Position numbers and translations under genes: made by a program. A stretch of DNA of 64,000 bases from Glutinoglossum americanum (taxonomy: Eukaryota; Ascomycota; Geoglossomycetes; Geoglossales; Geoglossaceae): NCBI GenBank assembly GCA_020080175.1, contig JAGHQL010000021.1, positions 1 through 64,000 of the forward strand, read 5' to 3'. Below the pieces are notes generated by a model, which saw only the letters and a program-made list of their open reading frames with translations, had not been told where the DNA came from and did no database searches. The first letter of the stretch is position 1. Each line of letters begins with the position of its first letter. Below, piece after piece: positions 62,874 to 64,000 of this stretch.

Positions 62874-64000
62874 TTACGTCGCATTTCCGTTGAGTACAGG
62901 CTCTTCGCTGCCGGTATGACCGTTCGCCAGTTTAACGCTAAATGCCGCAGAGGAGTCGACAGATACGCCACCGTTGCCATTGCCATTCATAACAGAGCCC
63001 TCCGCTCTCCCCCTCTCCTTAGTGGTATCGGAGCTTCTATATTCTGCATGTTGCCCGACCTCAACACCGCTGGTGAATACCTCACTAAGAGACTCCAAAA
63101 CAGCCACAAAAACACATAATAAGCTCGCTATGCAGAAATGGCTGATGGTCGTCCCAATATCCAGCCAGCTGCCCTCATCACGCACCATATAGAAGAAATT
63201 CAGCGTGAGCACATCGCTGATCGCCATGACCACCATGAATAGGGCGGATGGTGCAACGCCAAGTGATCGGTTCAGGATACCAAGATTCGCAGAGATAATC
63301 GCGAAGGGGATGAGCAGCTTAAGGAGTAGTAAGGCACCCTGAGAGAAGGGATTGAACACCGGGATGAGTCGGTAGACGGAATCGAGCGAAAATGAGGAGA
63401 TGGAGGCAATATTTCCAGTCCCAAAAAATGCTACCTGTATCAAGAAAAAAAAGAATAGTGCAATGCGAGCGTCGGCCAGAGTGATCGTACGCCATCGCCT
63501 GCCAAGATTACATGTAGCCGCAGCGGGTCCTGAGGACGTCCCGGGTGACCTGGTAGCAGCATGGAGGATTCTATGCTCGTAGATGCGCTGCTCAAGCCGA
63601 ACCCAGATAAGCAGGGTCGCGCAAAAAGCAACATGAAATAACCCTTCATATGATATCGTTAGAATGATGAATACTGGTGAGAAACTGAGGAATATGACCA
63701 TTAATCGATGGAGGTAGTGGATGTTTGGTTGCAGGCAGTGCAGGAATGGTATGGTTAAAGACATCACTGTCTGAGGTCAGCAAACAAGTCACCACTAAGG
63801 AGTCTGGGAATGCCACCAAGAATAAGCCATCCAACGATCTGATTGCCCAGGGGAAGACCCCGCTTAGCTTGTAGGGATATAGCACTTGACCTCGTCACAA
63901 TCATGGCCAAGCCAACCAAGCCAATCTAAGTCCACAAGAGGTTATTAGTAGAAATCTCAACCCTGGTGTGATGTAATAGCTCACTTGTGCTCCTAAGATG
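62874..64000 (-). CDS. MCD4: GPI ethanolamine phosphate transferase 1 (Mcd4/PIG-N), 3' part
   Basis: ER multispanning enzyme adding ethanolamine phosphate to the first mannose of GPI anchors. Only the last part is present: exon from the window edge to 63985 (ILGAQ), exon 63925-63817 and exon 63766-62874. Sequence reads IGLVGLAMIVTRSSAISLQA, KRGLPLGNQIVGWLIL, then across the intron VMSLTIPFLHCLQ. The PigN C-terminal membrane domain follows with several TM segments: LMVIFLSFSPVFIILTISYE, LADARIALFFFFLIQVAF, FGTGNIASISSFSLDSVYRL, NPFSQGALLLLKLLIPFAII and LGVAPSALFMVVMAISDVLT, and the end domain GSWLDIGTTISHFCIASLLC. A variable, Gly/Asn/Ser-rich cytoplasmic tail closes the protein. The catalytic alkaline-phosphatase-like domain lies beyond the window. 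Confidence 0.95.

Overview
The window is nuclear DNA from a filamentous ascomycete (Pezizomycotina). The evidence is the gene set (Ypk1/YpkA-type AGC kinase, CTF1/FarA-type Zn2Cys6 regulator, metG-type cystathionine beta-lyase, a SesB-like esterase fused to ankyrin repeats) and the gene structure: almost every gene is split by 45-120 nt introns with GT(A/G)AGT-like donors and YAG acceptors. Exon-intron structures were assembled by eye from reading-frame continuity and family conservation. For most genes the joined lengths come out in frame and match family lengths, for example 553 aa for glucose-6-phosphate isomerase. I did not recognise the species.

Left third (1-25.5 kb): dense housekeeping genes. 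In order: partial type I membrane protein (-), glucose-6-phosphate isomerase (-), Ypk1 kinase (-), Ada2 SAGA adaptor (+), a small rhodanese phosphatase of the Ych1/Ibp1 type (+), Tim21 (-), Glo3-type ArfGAP (+), an acidic tandem-repeat protein broken by a 10-N gap (+), a bifunctional folate enzyme HPPK-DHPS (-), 3-ketoacyl-CoA reductase (+) and the nucleoporin Nup170 (+, nine exons).

Middle (25.5-43.8 kb): a tRNA-headed SINE-like copy, a carboxymuconolactone decarboxylase (-), a 3.9 kb gene-poor stretch with a foldback hairpin, a LaeA-like methyltransferase whose first exon I could not place (+), then Krr1 (+), nitronate monooxygenase (+), Aim41/YqeY (-), a cyclophilin with a long RS tail (+), aspartate aminotransferase (-) and the ER SNARE Ufe1/syntaxin-18 (-).

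Right third (44-64 kb) is more accessory: a SesB-like esterase plus about 20 ankyrin repeats (-), an internally deleted MFS transporter relic (+), an unrecognised multi-exon gene (-), a second SINE-like copy (+), cystathionine beta-lyase (-), a CTF1-type fatty-acid regulator whose zinc cluster is split by two micro-exons (-), and the 3' end of the GPI ethanolamine-phosphate transferase Mcd4 (-).

There is no operon logic. Genes are independent units; divergent pairs (YPK1/ADA2, TIM21/GLO3, FOL1/KAR1, AIM41/cyclophilin) probably share promoter regions. The best candidates for something undescribed are the pair of SINE-like elements, the orphan gene near 51-52.5 kb, the acidic repeat protein and the esterase-ankyrin protein.
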